Under the pieces are notes generated by a model. The model was not told the DNA's origin and did no database searches. It saw only the letters and a list, made by a program, of their open reading frames with translations. A DNA stretch of 64,000 bases from Paraburkholderia nodosa. Its GTDB lineage: Bacteria; Pseudomonadota; Gammaproteobacteria; Burkholderiales; Burkholderiaceae. The stretch is taken from contig NZ_MCNV01000015.1 of assembly GCF_001718195.1 (NCBI RefSeq), forward strand, positions 1-64,000. Reading direction: 5' to 3'. Below, piece after piece: positions 1 through 7,913 of the stretch (the first letter of the stretch is position 1; each line of letters starts with the position of its first letter). A program made the position numbers and the translations under genes.

Positions 1-1
1 C

Positions 2-235
2 AGTGCGCACCGGTATCCGGAGACACTGCCGCCGATCGAATATCGCAGCGACGACACGGTGGTACGCGTGGGGTGGAATGGAGAACTCCGTTTCCGGTGC
101 CGGTGTTTCAAGGTTTCAAATGCGCTGCACAAGCTGCCGGTTGCGGTGCGCCCCAGCGCAGGAAGCGGCAACCGCTATGACCTGTTTTTCCTGCATCATC
201 ATTTCGGAACCATCAACCTGGACCATCCCGAATGA
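2..235 (+). CDS. IS481-family transposase, C-terminal fragment (cut by window start)
   Basis: This is the last 77 codons of an integrase-type transposase, open at the window edge and ending in TGA. The visible part reads YPETLPPIEYRSDDTVVRVG, then a Trp/Arg-rich strand, then LFFLHHHFGTINLDHPE. This matches the C-terminal beta-rich tail of IS481-family DDE transposases, which follows the catalytic core; the core lies outside the window. The copies of TGTTACCCATGT just downstream fit the end of such an element. Whether the gene is intact upstream cannot be judged here. The identification rests on remembered family similarity. Confidence 0.75.
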   Translation, partial: SAHRYPETLPPIEYRSDDTVVRVGWNGELRFRCRCFKVSNALHKLPVAVRPSAGSGNRYDLFFLHHHFGTINLDHPE

Positions 236-245
236 GCGGATCATG

Positions 246-292
246 TGTTACCCATGTCCCCGCACACCTGTTACCCATGTTTCCGGTCCATA
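246..292. mobile_element. Right-end region of the IS481-type element
   Basis: TGTTACCCATGT occurs at 246-257 and again at 269-280, exactly 23 bases apart, and is followed by TTCCGGTCCATACAC. Repeated TGTNACCCATGT-like motifs immediately behind the transposase stop are typical of IS481-family terminal sequences. The exact outer boundary and target duplication cannot be set because the other end lies outside the window. Confidence 0.6.
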
Positions 293-312
293 CACGGCGG
301 CAAAGAAAGTAG

Positions 313-684
313 GCAAAGAAAGCCGCTCACACCGCTAGCGCCTGCCACGGTTCACATCGCACCACTAATGGTGAATGGCTCCGGAGCGTCTGTCGCCTCG
401 CACCACCCAAGTGAGTGACAAGGTAGTCATTCATCCCGCTGCTCGCTGCGCGCACTGCGGTCGGGTCTGCATGGGAAACCAAGGGGTATTGCCAAGGTTC
501 GCGAGAATGCACGCGCCCCGCTGGTGTTGGGTTATGCCCTTCGGCGCGCGCAGCGCCGCCGGAAGGATGAGCGCCTTGTCACTACCTTTGAAGGCGCGAG
601 GTGACAGACGCTCCGGAGCCATTCACCATTAGTGGTGCGATGTGAACTGTGGCAGACATTAGCGGTTTGAGCGGCTTTCTTTGC
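313..684. repeat. 372-base palindromic repeat element, 89-base near-perfect arms
   Basis: Bases 313-401 are the reverse complement of 596-684 with about six mismatches over 89 bases. The best-conserved part includes CACCACTAATGGTGAATGGC and CTCCGGAGCG. Weaker inverted similarity continues inward, with GTGACAAGG near 416-423 matching the complement of 577-586. Both strands show a short ORF beginning MAPERLSPR, which is simply the mirror of the same sequence. It lies between the IS end and an OmpR regulator and carries no convincing gene. It looks like a non-coding dispersed element of the kind common between Burkholderiales genes; its origin is unknown. Confidence 0.8.
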
Positions 685-713
685 CCCGCACAGGGGCAAC
701 GCATGCATACCAC

Positions 714-733
714 CGCGAAAACAAGAAAAGGCC
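714..733 (+). repeat. Dispersed 20-mer, single arm of the hairpin at 52278-52332
   Basis: CGCGAAAACAAGAAAAGGCC at this position is identical to bases 52310-52329, where it forms the right arm of a 23-bp hairpin. Here the complementary left arm is missing, so this is a half copy. It lies downstream of the regulator that ends at 765. Confidence 0.8.
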
Positions 734-764
734 AACGGTTTAAAGAAAAGCACAAAAAATCCGC

Positions 765-1583
765 TCAGTCCTCCTCATCATCAGGCATTTCACCTTCAAA
801 CTCATCGGCATATTCACTGCCGCCTTCACCGGCCGGCTCCCGAGCAGCATGTTCACCAAACCGCTCGGCAAAACCCACCTCACCGTCCGGCACAAACACA
901 TACCCATGGCCCCAAACGGTCTGAAGATACCGCGGCTCGGAAGGATCGGTTTCAATGAGCCGCCGCAAACGCCAGATCGCGACATCGAGACTGCGGTTCC
1001 GATACCGCCCCGCCTCCCCATACACGATTTCAATAATGCGCTCACGCGAAAGAATCGTCATCGAGTGATTGACGAATAGCTTGAGAAACGCGAATTCACT
1101 GGAACGCAGCGGCATGCGAACTTCGTCGCGATACAACTCGCGCGAACGAAAATCGAGTTCAAAAGGGCCGAAGCGAAACGATTCCCGGCTCTCCGGCGCG
1201 CCTGTGAGATTCGATATGCTGCGCCGGCGCATCACTGAACGAATGCGCGCCACCAGCTCGCCCGGATCGAACGGCTTGCCCACGTAGTCGTCGGCGCCGA
1301 ATTCGAGGCCCAGCACGCGGTCGATCACTTCGTTACGCGCGGTGAGCATGATGACCGGCAAGTCGTCGCCGCTTTCGCGCAAAGCGCGCAGCGCGCTGAT
1401 GCCATCCACTTCCGGCATCATGATATCGAGCACGACAACCTGCGGCCGCTCGGAGCGCAGCCGCTCCTGCATCGCGCGCACGGAAGGCAGCGTCGTGACA
1501 GTAAAGCCGCGCATCTGCAGATATTCGGCCGTGACGTCGCGCACGACCGGATCGTCGTCGACGAGAAAGATATTATTTGCCAT
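765..1583 (-). CDS. OmpR/PhoB-family response regulator, no adjacent kinase
   Basis: A 272-residue two-domain response regulator. The receiver domain (about 1-120) has the acidic pocket VDDD, the phospho-acceptor Asp53 in VVVLDIMMP, and the conserved Lys in DDYVGKPFD. The C-terminal winged helix (about 135-240) ends in QTVWGHGYVFVP, typical of OmpR-type DNA binding. A strongly acidic tail (EGEMPDDEED) follows and is unusual. The start codon is followed at once by the receiver strand. No histidine kinase lies next to it. The nearest pair, at 3697-5782, has a regulator with the same VDDDPVVRD opening and similar architecture, so the two regulators look like paralogues. Regulon unknown. Confidence 0.9.
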   Translation of the reverse strand: MANNIFLVDDDPVVRDVTAEYLQMRGFTVTTLPSVRAMQERLRSERPQVVVLDIMMPEVDGISALRALRESGDDLPVIMLTARNEVIDRVLGLEFGADDYVGKPFDPGELVARIRSVMRRRSISNLTGAPESRESFRFGPFELDFRSRELYRDEVRMPLRSSEFAFLKLFVNHSMTILSRERIIEIVYGEAGRYRNRSLDVAIWRLRRLIETDPSEPRYLQTVWGHGYVFVPDGEVGFAERFGEHAAREPAGEGGSEYADEFEGEMPDDEED

Positions 1584-1668
1584 GCGTAAATCGTAAGGGA
1601 CGAGAACGAGCCGGTACAGGCCCGCAGCCTTACCAATCCTTTCCCACGCCTCGCGTGGGACACCCGTT

Positions 1669-2268
1669 TTACTGGTCGCGCGAAGCGGACTGGAATGAAT
1701 TGCCCAATTGCGTCTGGTCGACCACCATGCTGTCCAACAGCCCCTTGAGCTTCACCGCCGCGCTCGAATAGCGGTCGGTGCCAAGGCCGTGCACTTCGTA
1801 ACGCCCCGTAACGGCAATATGATTGTGCATGAAGATCGTCAGATTGATCGTCGAAAGATAGGCCCGGCTTTCGTCGCTGAACGTCGGCTTGCCGAATTCG
1901 ATCGATGCGTTATACACGAGGCGTCCTTCGCAACTCACCGGCTCGGTTCCGGCGCCGTAGACGTCCGAAGTCACGCCGCGCTGCGCGAGCACGAGCTGCA
2001 GCGATGGCACGAAGTCTCCCGACGTGACCATGGGATTGTTCTCGATGCAAATCGAACTGAGATTGACCGGCCGGCCCGACACGAATTTAGGCGAGGAGTA
2101 ATTCGACGCGACTGCGTAACCCGCCTGGATCACGGAGCCGGTCGCATCGGCCGCGGTGATGAGCGTCCATGCACAGCCGTTGAGCGCAAGCGCCGCGGCG
2201 CACGCGGCGCCGAGTTTCACCGTGCGCGCCCTCGCACGGCTGACGTATGACACGATTTCATGTGGCAT
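1669..2268 (-). CDS. Putative lipoprotein (possibly Sbal_3080-like)
   Basis: A protein of 199 residues if the start is the Met before PHEIVSYVS. This start puts a basic N-terminus and hydrophobic stretch (GAACAAALALNGCAW) directly before a lipobox, LNGC, so the mature protein probably begins at that Cys and is anchored in a membrane. A longer frame to 2376 has no signal sequence at its start and is less likely. The mature part has a CIENNPMVTSGDFVP segment and a Cys-containing VSCEGRLVYNASIEF segment. This recalls small lipoproteins of the Sbal_3080 type, but that is a weak, remembered resemblance. Function unknown. Confidence 0.7.
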   Translation of the reverse strand: MPHEIVSYVSRARARTVKLGAACAAALALNGCAWTLITAADATGSVIQAGYAVASNYSSPKFVSGRPVNLSSICIENNPMVTSGDFVPSLQLVLAQRGVTSDVYGAGTEPVSCEGRLVYNASIEFGKPTFSDESRAYLSTINLTIFMHNHIAVTGRYEVHGLGTDRYSSAAVKLKGLLDSMVVDQTQLGNSFQSASRDQ

Positions 2269-2700
2269 GGGAGCGGATACCCGATGCGTTAATGGGCTGC
2301 GCGGAACATGACACATTCCCTGCAGGACTCGCCACGCATGATCGGTGCAAAGCGATGCGCGCGATGGCCGGGACATCGGTCAATGTTGAATGCCACTTTC
2401 CACTTCTTCAAATACCTCCCGCCTGGTAAGGCGTTGAACGGCACTCGTGTGCGCCGTTTCAACGCAGAGGCGCGCACCACAAGCGCTCAACGACCTTCGG
2501 TCATGACCGCGGGCGGCTGCGCGTGTAATGTTTCGTAAGCGCTCCTGCATTCTCCCCGCTGAGCGAGACATTGCGGATTCACCGCCGCGCTATCGTTCTC
2601 ACTGCGGTTCTCACTGCGGCGCCTCGCGCCTTTGCGACGCCGGACGAGCCACATGCTGTTCCTGTCTTTCTCCTGTTATTTCAACGTCATCATGGCTGCC
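2269..2700. other. Intergenic region with an imperfect hairpin
   Basis: This 432-base gap separates the divergent lipoprotein and LprI-like genes and should hold both promoters. A long imperfect hairpin lies at 2431-2465: GCGTTGA pairs with TCAACGC, ACGG with CCGT, and GCAC with GTGC around a TCGT loop. It could be an operator or a structured leader. No convincing ORF is present. Confidence 0.5.
2595..2618 (+). repeat. Tandem 12-base duplication
   Basis: GTTCTCACTGCG is present twice head to tail (2595-2606 and 2607-2618) upstream of the LprI-like gene. It may be a slippage product or a pair of regulator sites. Confidence 0.6.
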
Positions 2701-3618
2701 ATGAACCGAGAACCGAAAATCCGTCGCGCCCACTTCTTCAAGCGCGGCCTGAACGCTGCTGCGATCGCGCTGTTCGCGTCGCTCGCTGGCTCGCCGTTCG
2801 CGCACGCTGCAAGCTTTCACTGCCCGCATAACGCGTCCGCCTCCGAGCGGCTCGTCTGCAACGATCCGACGCTCTCCGCGCTCGACGACAAACTCGCCGC
2901 GCTCTATCGCAGCGCGTTCGACGCGAGCACCGACACCACCGCGCTCGAAGCCGACCGCGTGAGCCAGTGGCAATGGCGCCAGCACAACTGCAAGGACAAG
3001 GCGTGCGTGACGGACTGGTACGACCGCCGCATCGCCGAACTCGAAGGCGATCTCAAGCATGGCAAGCAGGCTGCCGCGCGCCGCGTGAAGGAAGGCGTCG
3101 TCGACCAGCACCTCGCCCCGTCGGCACAAGACGCCGTGCTCGAAATGCACGGCATCCCGCCCGCGCCGAAGGACGATAGCGCAGCGGCCGCGCCCTCTGC
3201 GGACAGCACGAAAAGTGTGAAGAAGGCGGGCGCGAAGGTCGCGGGTGCCGAAGCCGATGCGTCGCTGCACCTGCAAAAGATGCCGAGCGGCGTGGCCGCC
3301 GACGCGCGCCAGACGCGACTCGCGCAAGCGCAAGCGCAGGCACACGCGCATGGCCTGCCCCAAAAGGATGTCGCCCCGACGGGTGACGTTTCGGCGATGA
3401 CCGCGAAAATGGCTGGCGCGAACTCGGCGTTCGCCAAAGCGGCAGGCATGGCATCCATCGACGCGCCGGCCGCACAGCCCGCGAGCCCCGCGGCCAATGA
3501 AGCAGCCACGAAGCCGGCGGACCAGGCGAGCGCACTCAACTGCGCATCCGTCGCGTCGACGGAATCCGCGCACGCTACGCAGGCAGCGATCGAGCCAGGC
3601 GCCGTCGCCATGAAGTAA
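2701..3618 (+). CDS. Secreted LprI/DUF1311-like protein with Ala-rich tail
   Basis: With the start at MNREPKIRRAHFF this is 305 residues with a classical signal peptide cleaved after SPFAHA. Upstream in-frame starts at 2653 (preceded by GGACGAG) and 2692 are possible. The mature N-terminus has the LprI-type four-Cys pattern: SFHCPHNASASERLVCNDP, LSALDDKLAALYRSAF, then WRQHNCKDKACVTDWYDRRI. That domain occurs in small periplasmic proteins, some of which inhibit lysozyme. After about residue 125 the sequence becomes low-complexity, rich in Ala, Lys and Gln (AQAQAQAHAHG), with no recognised domain. The role of the tail is unknown, and periplasmic location is inferred. Confidence 0.7.
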   Translation: MNREPKIRRAHFFKRGLNAAAIALFASLAGSPFAHAASFHCPHNASASERLVCNDPTLSALDDKLAALYRSAFDASTDTTALEADRVSQWQWRQHNCKDKACVTDWYDRRIAELEGDLKHGKQAAARRVKEGVVDQHLAPSAQDAVLEMHGIPPAPKDDSAAAAPSADSTKSVKKAGAKVAGAEADASLHLQKMPSGVAADARQTRLAQAQAQAHAHGLPQKDVAPTGDVSAMTAKMAGANSAFAKAAGMASIDAPAAQPASPAANEAATKPADQASALNCASVASTESAHATQAAIEPGAVAMK

Positions 3619-3696
3619 CACGCCATGTAAGCTACGGGAAGAAATCTGCGGTCGCGCGCTGTTCTGCCGGTTGTCGATATCAAATAAAATACGGCG

Positions 3697-4464
3697 ATGA
3701 GTCCACACGTTCTCATCGTCGACGACGATCCGGTCGTGCGCGATCTCCTCTCCAGCTTTCTTCGGGCCAATGGTTTCGAGGCCTCGGTCCTCCACGACGG
3801 CACGCATCTCGGCGCTCGGCTGGAACGCGAGCGGCCATCGGTCGTCGTGCTCGACGTCATGATGCCGCGCACGGACGGCTTGCGCGCCCTCGCCGCCTTG
3901 CGCGCGCAGGGCGACAACATTCCGGTGATCTTCGCCTCCGCACGCGGCGCGGTGGGCGACCGCATTGCGGGTCTCACGCTGGGCGCGGACGACTACGTCG
4001 CCAAGCCCTTCGATCCGCAGGAATTGCTGCTGCGTATCCAGACCGTGCTGCGCAGGCGCGGCAACGGCCCCGCGGGCGCACCCGTGGCGCGCGAACGCTA
4101 CCGCTTCGGCGACTTCGAGCTCGATTTCATGGCGCGCACGCTCGAACGCGACGGCAAGCGCGTGCCGTTGCGCAGCAGTGAGTTCGTCCTCCTGAAGATT
4201 TTCACGGAGCATCCGTATCGCGTGCTTTCACGCGTGCTGATTCACGACCTGCTCCACGCAGACGGCCTCGAATTTAACGAGCGCAGCCTCGATGTACCGG
4301 TCTGGCGCCTGCGCCGCGTGATCGAAGACAATCCCGCACAGCCGCGCTACGTGCAGACCCTGCGAGGCAAAGGCTACGTGTTCGTGCCGCAGAGCGGGGT
4401 CGGCATCGAAGGCGACGCAGGCAACCCCCCAGCAGACGACAGCGGCCGCAGCCTGAACGCGTAA
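3697..4464 (+). CDS. OmpR-family response regulator (paired with next gene)
   Basis: A 255-residue OmpR-type regulator. The receiver has VDDD, Asp53 in VVVLDVMMP and Lys in DDYVAKPFD; the winged helix ends with QTLRGKGYVFVP. The histidine kinase gene starts four bases after the stop, so they form one operon and a cognate pair. In the switch region the usual T/S position is SAR (VIFASARGAV). The sequence resembles the regulator at 765-1583 over both domains, suggesting local duplication. Target genes are not apparent; the divergent or upstream LprI-like gene is one candidate. Confidence 0.92.
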   Translation: MSPHVLIVDDDPVVRDLLSSFLRANGFEASVLHDGTHLGARLERERPSVVVLDVMMPRTDGLRALAALRAQGDNIPVIFASARGAVGDRIAGLTLGADDYVAKPFDPQELLLRIQTVLRRRGNGPAGAPVARERYRFGDFELDFMARTLERDGKRVPLRSSEFVLLKIFTEHPYRVLSRVLIHDLLHADGLEFNERSLDVPVWRLRRVIEDNPAQPRYVQTLRGKGYVFVPQSGVGIEGDAGNPPADDSGRSLNA

Positions 4465-4468
4465 TTGC

Positions 4469-5782
4469 ATGAACAATCCGTTGAATACGCTGTTCGGACG
4501 CATGGCGCTGATGTCCGCGCTCCTGCTGTTCGCCATTCAGGCATGCTGGTTCATCGTGTTCGCGCCGCAGCCGCGCCGCCACGAAGTGGAAGGCTTCGAG
4601 CGCGGTCTGCTGCTCATGCTGCACGCGGCAACCAGCGCGGCGCCCGGTACGGCGACGAGCGCGGCACCCAGCATGCCCCCTAACGAGATGGACCTCGCGC
4701 CAGCCCTGCGCGTGCATCTCGTGCCCACCTGGAACATGCCCGCCGATGTACGGCTCGAAGTGCCCAAACGCGAGCCGCTTGCCGACTTGCGCAAGCAACT
4801 CCTGCGCGATTTGCCGCCCGGCACCGAGATTCTCGCCGACCTGCGCCATCGCGAAGCCCTATGGGTGCGTTTCGCGGGGCAATCCACCTGGATCGTCGCG
4901 CCCGTCGATCTGCCGCCACCGCGAAACCTGCTGCCGCTGTTCGGTTCGATGCTCGCCATTTCGCTGCTGCTCGCGCTACTCGCCATGTGGCAGATGCAAC
5001 GGCCGCTTTCGCTCGTGGCCCAAGCCGCGCGCGCATTCGGCACCGGCCATCGTCCCGCGCCCGTCAAGCAGCACGGGCCGCGCGAATTGCGCGAACTGAT
5101 CGGCTCATTCAACGGCATGATGAAGCAGCTCAACGAAGCCGACGACGATCAGGCCGTCATGCTCGCGGGCGTCGCCCACGATCTGAAGTCGCCGCTCACG
5201 CGCCTGAAGCTGCGTGCAAGCATGATGGGCTCCGAGCGCGAGCGCGAACAGCTCATCCGCGAAGTCGATTCGCTGAACGATATCGTCCAGCAGTTCCTGG
5301 AATTTGCCCGCCAGCGGCCCGAATCGGGTCCCGAGGTGGATGTCGATGCGCTGCTGCGCGAGCAGTTCTTTTCCGATGCAGGCGATGACGACGATGCGCT
5401 CTTCAGGCTCGATCTGCGCGCGGGCTCGGCGTTCAGGCTGCCGCGCACGCTGCTCGACCGGCTCGTGTCGAATCTCGTCGACAATGCGCTCCAACACGGC
5501 GTGCCGCCCGTGGAAATCGCCACGCGCCGCGAAGGCACGCAGTGGATCATCGAAGTGCGCGATCATGGCCCCGGCATCCCGCCCGAGCGCGTGGCCGCAG
5601 CGCTCAAACCCTTCGTACGCCTTGACGAAGCGCGCGGCGGCGAAGGCCATTGCGGGCTGGGTCTCGCCATCGTGACGCGCCTCACGCGCAATCAGGGTGG
5701 CCGCTGCGAGCTGACCAATCACCCCGAAGGCGGGCTGCGCGTGCGTATCGCGCTGCCGGCCGATGCACGCTCCGCTGTGTAG
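4469..5782 (+). CDS. Sensor histidine kinase, EnvZ-like architecture
   Basis: A 437-residue membrane kinase. Membrane segments at about 13-32 and 154-176 flank a periplasmic part of about 120 residues. A HAMP linker follows (QRPLSLVAQAARAFGTG), then a dimerisation helix with the phospho-acceptor His237 in VAHDLKSPLTRLK. The ATPase domain has the N box NLVDNALQHG, G1 box DHGPGIP and a G2-like box GHCGLGLAIV. All residues needed for autophosphorylation appear present. It phosphorylates, by inference, the regulator encoded immediately upstream. The signal is unknown; the Ala/Pro-rich periplasmic segment has no recognised ligand domain. Confidence 0.92.
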   Translation: MNNPLNTLFGRMALMSALLLFAIQACWFIVFAPQPRRHEVEGFERGLLLMLHAATSAAPGTATSAAPSMPPNEMDLAPALRVHLVPTWNMPADVRLEVPKREPLADLRKQLLRDLPPGTEILADLRHREALWVRFAGQSTWIVAPVDLPPPRNLLPLFGSMLAISLLLALLAMWQMQRPLSLVAQAARAFGTGHRPAPVKQHGPRELRELIGSFNGMMKQLNEADDDQAVMLAGVAHDLKSPLTRLKLRASMMGSEREREQLIREVDSLNDIVQQFLEFARQRPESGPEVDVDALLREQFFSDAGDDDDALFRLDLRAGSAFRLPRTLLDRLVSNLVDNALQHGVPPVEIATRREGTQWIIEVRDHGPGIPPERVAAALKPFVRLDEARGGEGHCGLGLAIVTRLTRNQGGRCELTNHPEGGLRVRIALPADARSAV

Positions 5783-5821
5783 CCCGCTCGGATTACCTGT
5801 TGATTCAGCGCTGCGCGCCGC

Positions 5822-6754
5822 TCAGACCACGAGCCGGCCGCGCAGACGATTCACCGTGTCAGACGCAAGGCCGAGACCCGCGGTGAGATACCGGTTGAGG
5901 TCGCCGTAGCTGCCCTGCACCGCGTCGAACGCGGCCTGCAGATAGCTGGCCTGCACGGGCGGCGTGAGATTGGTCGAATCCACACCCGTCGAGCGCCACG
6001 CATCGGTCAGCATGAAATCCTTCACGATGATTTCGAGCGGCACGTTTGCGATCAGCAGCAACAGGGCGCACGCCCAGCCCGCCACGTCCACGCCTGTGCC
6101 ACCCGTGATTAGCAGCGGCCCCGGTGCGTCCGCGATGTGTTCGAGCAGCGCGCCGTAGATCGAGCATTGCGTGCGGCCTGTCACGAGCGTGCGCCAATGC
6201 ATTTGCATCGCCGCATCGAGTTCGCCGGCCAGCATGCCCCCGAACGACGGCGGCTCGAGCGTGCCCAGCACATTCAGCGCGAGGTAACTGGCGGTGCTGG
6301 GCGTTACGTCGGGCGCCGCGTCGATCTCAGCAGGCGTGCGCAGATCGTAGATGTTGGACAGCGCCATGCGCTCGAGCGTCGCGGCGTCGGCGGCGCTCGG
6401 CGTGAGCGCGTCGGAGCGGTAAATCAAGGCGCGGCGCACGTGCGCGCCGTCGCTCGTCGAGTAGCCAGGCGCAGCGCCGCCCAGATCACGGAAGTTCGCG
6501 ACGGAGCCGATCACCGGCGTGGGCGCATCCTGCGCGCCGTCGCCTCCCGTGTATTCGCCGCCGCACGCACTCAACAACGTGCTCGCGCAACCGCTCAGCG
6601 CGAGCAGGCTCACCGTGCCCTTGAGCAGCGCGCGGCGCGGCGGGTTGTCGAGCGCGCCGCCGCCACTGCGGTTGAAGTTGCCGGTCGCGGCCACAGGCAA
6701 ACGCTTACGCGCCTGCGCGAACGAAGAAGTGTAGGCGGAGAAAGACAAATTCAT
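5822..6754 (-). CDS. Tyrosine-phosphatase-fold lipoprotein with inactivated P-loop (predicted pseudoenzyme)
   Basis: A protein of 310 residues from the Met at 6754. It carries a twin-arginine-like signal (PPRRALLKGTVSLLALSG) and a lipobox-like LLSAC before GGEYTGG. From about residue 85 it follows the Y_phosphatase3 family: NFRDLGG, RRALIYRSDAL, IYDLRTPAEI, then the loop that normally reads HCTAGKDRTG. Here the loop is TGGTGVDVAGW (217-227): the nucleophilic Cys is Gly218 and the essential Arg is Val224. The flanking PLLI and ACALLLLIANVPLEIIVKDFMLTD helix are well conserved. The protein is therefore very probably not a phosphatase but may bind a ligand. The reading frame is otherwise intact. 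Confidence 0.82.
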   Translation of the reverse strand: MNLSFSAYTSSFAQARKRLPVAATGNFNRSGGGALDNPPRRALLKGTVSLLALSGCASTLLSACGGEYTGGDGAQDAPTPVIGSVANFRDLGGAAPGYSTSDGAHVRRALIYRSDALTPSAADAATLERMALSNIYDLRTPAEIDAAPDVTPSTASYLALNVLGTLEPPSFGGMLAGELDAAMQMHWRTLVTGRTQCSIYGALLEHIADAPGPLLITGGTGVDVAGWACALLLLIANVPLEIIVKDFMLTDAWRSTGVDSTNLTPPVQASYLQAAFDAVQGSYGDLNRYLTAGLGLASDTVNRLRGRLVV

Positions 6755-7184
6755 CGGTTGGCAGCTTATGTAGGGAACCCGCAGTTCGCGCGGGCCGCTG
6801 CAACGTCGCACGTCGCATGCGTTCGGAAAGGCCGCAGTTTACCGGCAGATGCGCCTGAAAAGGTAAAAGCGCAAAACGCGGTAATAATTTTTTCCGATCC
6901 ATGGTGCATTGCGCACTGATATTTTCCGCCGGTTTGTACTTATATTCTTACCGTACCTTTCTATTCACACCGAACAGGTAATTACCGTGGTAATGCGCGG
7001 TTATTTCTCATTTCAATCCACACCTGAATATCGGCTGCACAGGCCATTTTCTTTATAGATATTCCAGATTCTTTCCAAATATTATCCTTGACGCTCTTTG
7101 TCGCGCTTTTATAATCGCCCGTGAATTCAGGCATTCGCCTGGACCACCGTGGCGGTCGTCGGCTGCCCCTGGGAGTACCACGTC
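6755..7184. other. AT-rich regulatory region upstream of flhC
   Basis: This 430-base gap is markedly richer in A and T than its surroundings (about 6880-7115). It contains a perfect 10-base palindrome, GGTAATTACC (6977-6986), followed by CGTGGTAATG, a possible regulator site. It holds the promoter at 7088-7115 and must also hold the start signals of the divergent lipoprotein gene. No ORF with coding character was seen. Confidence 0.55.
7088..7115 (+). promoter_or_regulatory. Sigma70-type promoter for the flhC-like gene
   Basis: TTGACG at 7088-7093 and a perfect TATAAT at 7110-7115 are separated by 16 bases. The site lies 70 bases upstream of the chosen start at 7185 and downstream of an AT-rich stretch that could act as an UP element. 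Confidence 0.7.
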
Positions 7185-7895
7185 ATGTACAAAGGCAGTG
7201 TGACCGAAGAAGCGCGTGAAGTGCTGCGCGCAATCGAGCTGATCCAGCTGGGCGCACGCATGCCTGTGCTCGAAAAAGAACTGACGCTTTCGCGCAATCG
7301 TTTGATCAGGCTTTATCGGGAACTCAAGAATGCTTCGCCGCCCAAGGGCATGTTGCCGTTTTCGGCAGACTGGTATTTCACATGGCTGCCGAACATTCAT
7401 GCGTCGCTCTTCTACAACATCTATCTGTTTCTTACGGATAGAGCGAAATGCAGCCGGCTCGATGCCCTCACGCGTGCATACCGCCTTTATCTCGAGCATT
7501 GCGAGAGCGCCGAAACCGAGCGCGTGCTGAGCTTCACGCGGGCATGGACGCTGCTGCGCTTCTTCGAAGGCGGCCTGCTCACGCTGTCGAGCTGCACCGT
7601 TTGCCACGGCCGCTTCGTGCGCCACGTGCGCGACGCACACAAGCCCACCGCCTGCTGCATTTGCATGCCGCCCGCGCGCGCCGGCATGACGCGTGCCGCA
7701 CGCGCGAGCCGCACGACGGAATCCGATGCCCCGGCAGCCGCCTCCGCCACGCGGGGCCGCGCCGCAGCAGCACTGGGCGAACTTTCGGGCACCATGCGCG
7801 AAACCATGCGCGACACGCTCGCCGAAGTCACGCGCGCCCTCGATCCAAAGCGTTCCGCGAACCGCCTGCGCCTCGTCGCTTCCGTCCCCGTCTAG
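7185..7895 (+). CDS. flhC: FlhC-type flagellar transcriptional activator (no FlhD alongside)
   Basis: A protein of 236 residues starting at the ATG preceded by GGGAG. It follows FlhC closely: AIELIQLGARMPVLEKEL, LSRNRLIRLYRELKN, SPPKGMLPFSADWYFTW, PNIHASLFYNIYLF, then LSFTRAWTLLRFFEGGLL. The FlhC zinc site is present as four Cys in SSCTVC and ACCICMP, followed by the basic RAGMTRAAR. FlhC normally acts as an FlhD4C2 complex to switch on flagellar class II genes. No flhD lies in this window, so this is probably an additional copy. The C-terminal tail of about 60 residues (SATRGRAAAALGE onward) is longer than in E. coli FlhC. Partner and targets unknown. Confidence 0.85.
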   Translation: MYKGSVTEEAREVLRAIELIQLGARMPVLEKELTLSRNRLIRLYRELKNASPPKGMLPFSADWYFTWLPNIHASLFYNIYLFLTDRAKCSRLDALTRAYRLYLEHCESAETERVLSFTRAWTLLRFFEGGLLTLSSCTVCHGRFVRHVRDAHKPTACCICMPPARAGMTRAARASRTTESDAPAAASATRGRAAAALGELSGTMRETMRDTLAEVTRALDPKRSANRLRLVASVPV

Positions 7896-7913
7896 GTTAA
7901 AGCGGCACGTTCC

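Noticed and set aside
375..632. Short ORFs starting MAPERLSPR on both strands
   Set aside because: They arise from the arms of the palindromic repeat and mirror each other; no ribosome site and no homology pattern.
2611..4212. 533-codon minus-strand frame
   Set aside because: Antisense to the LprI-like and response-regulator genes, with no recognisable domain.
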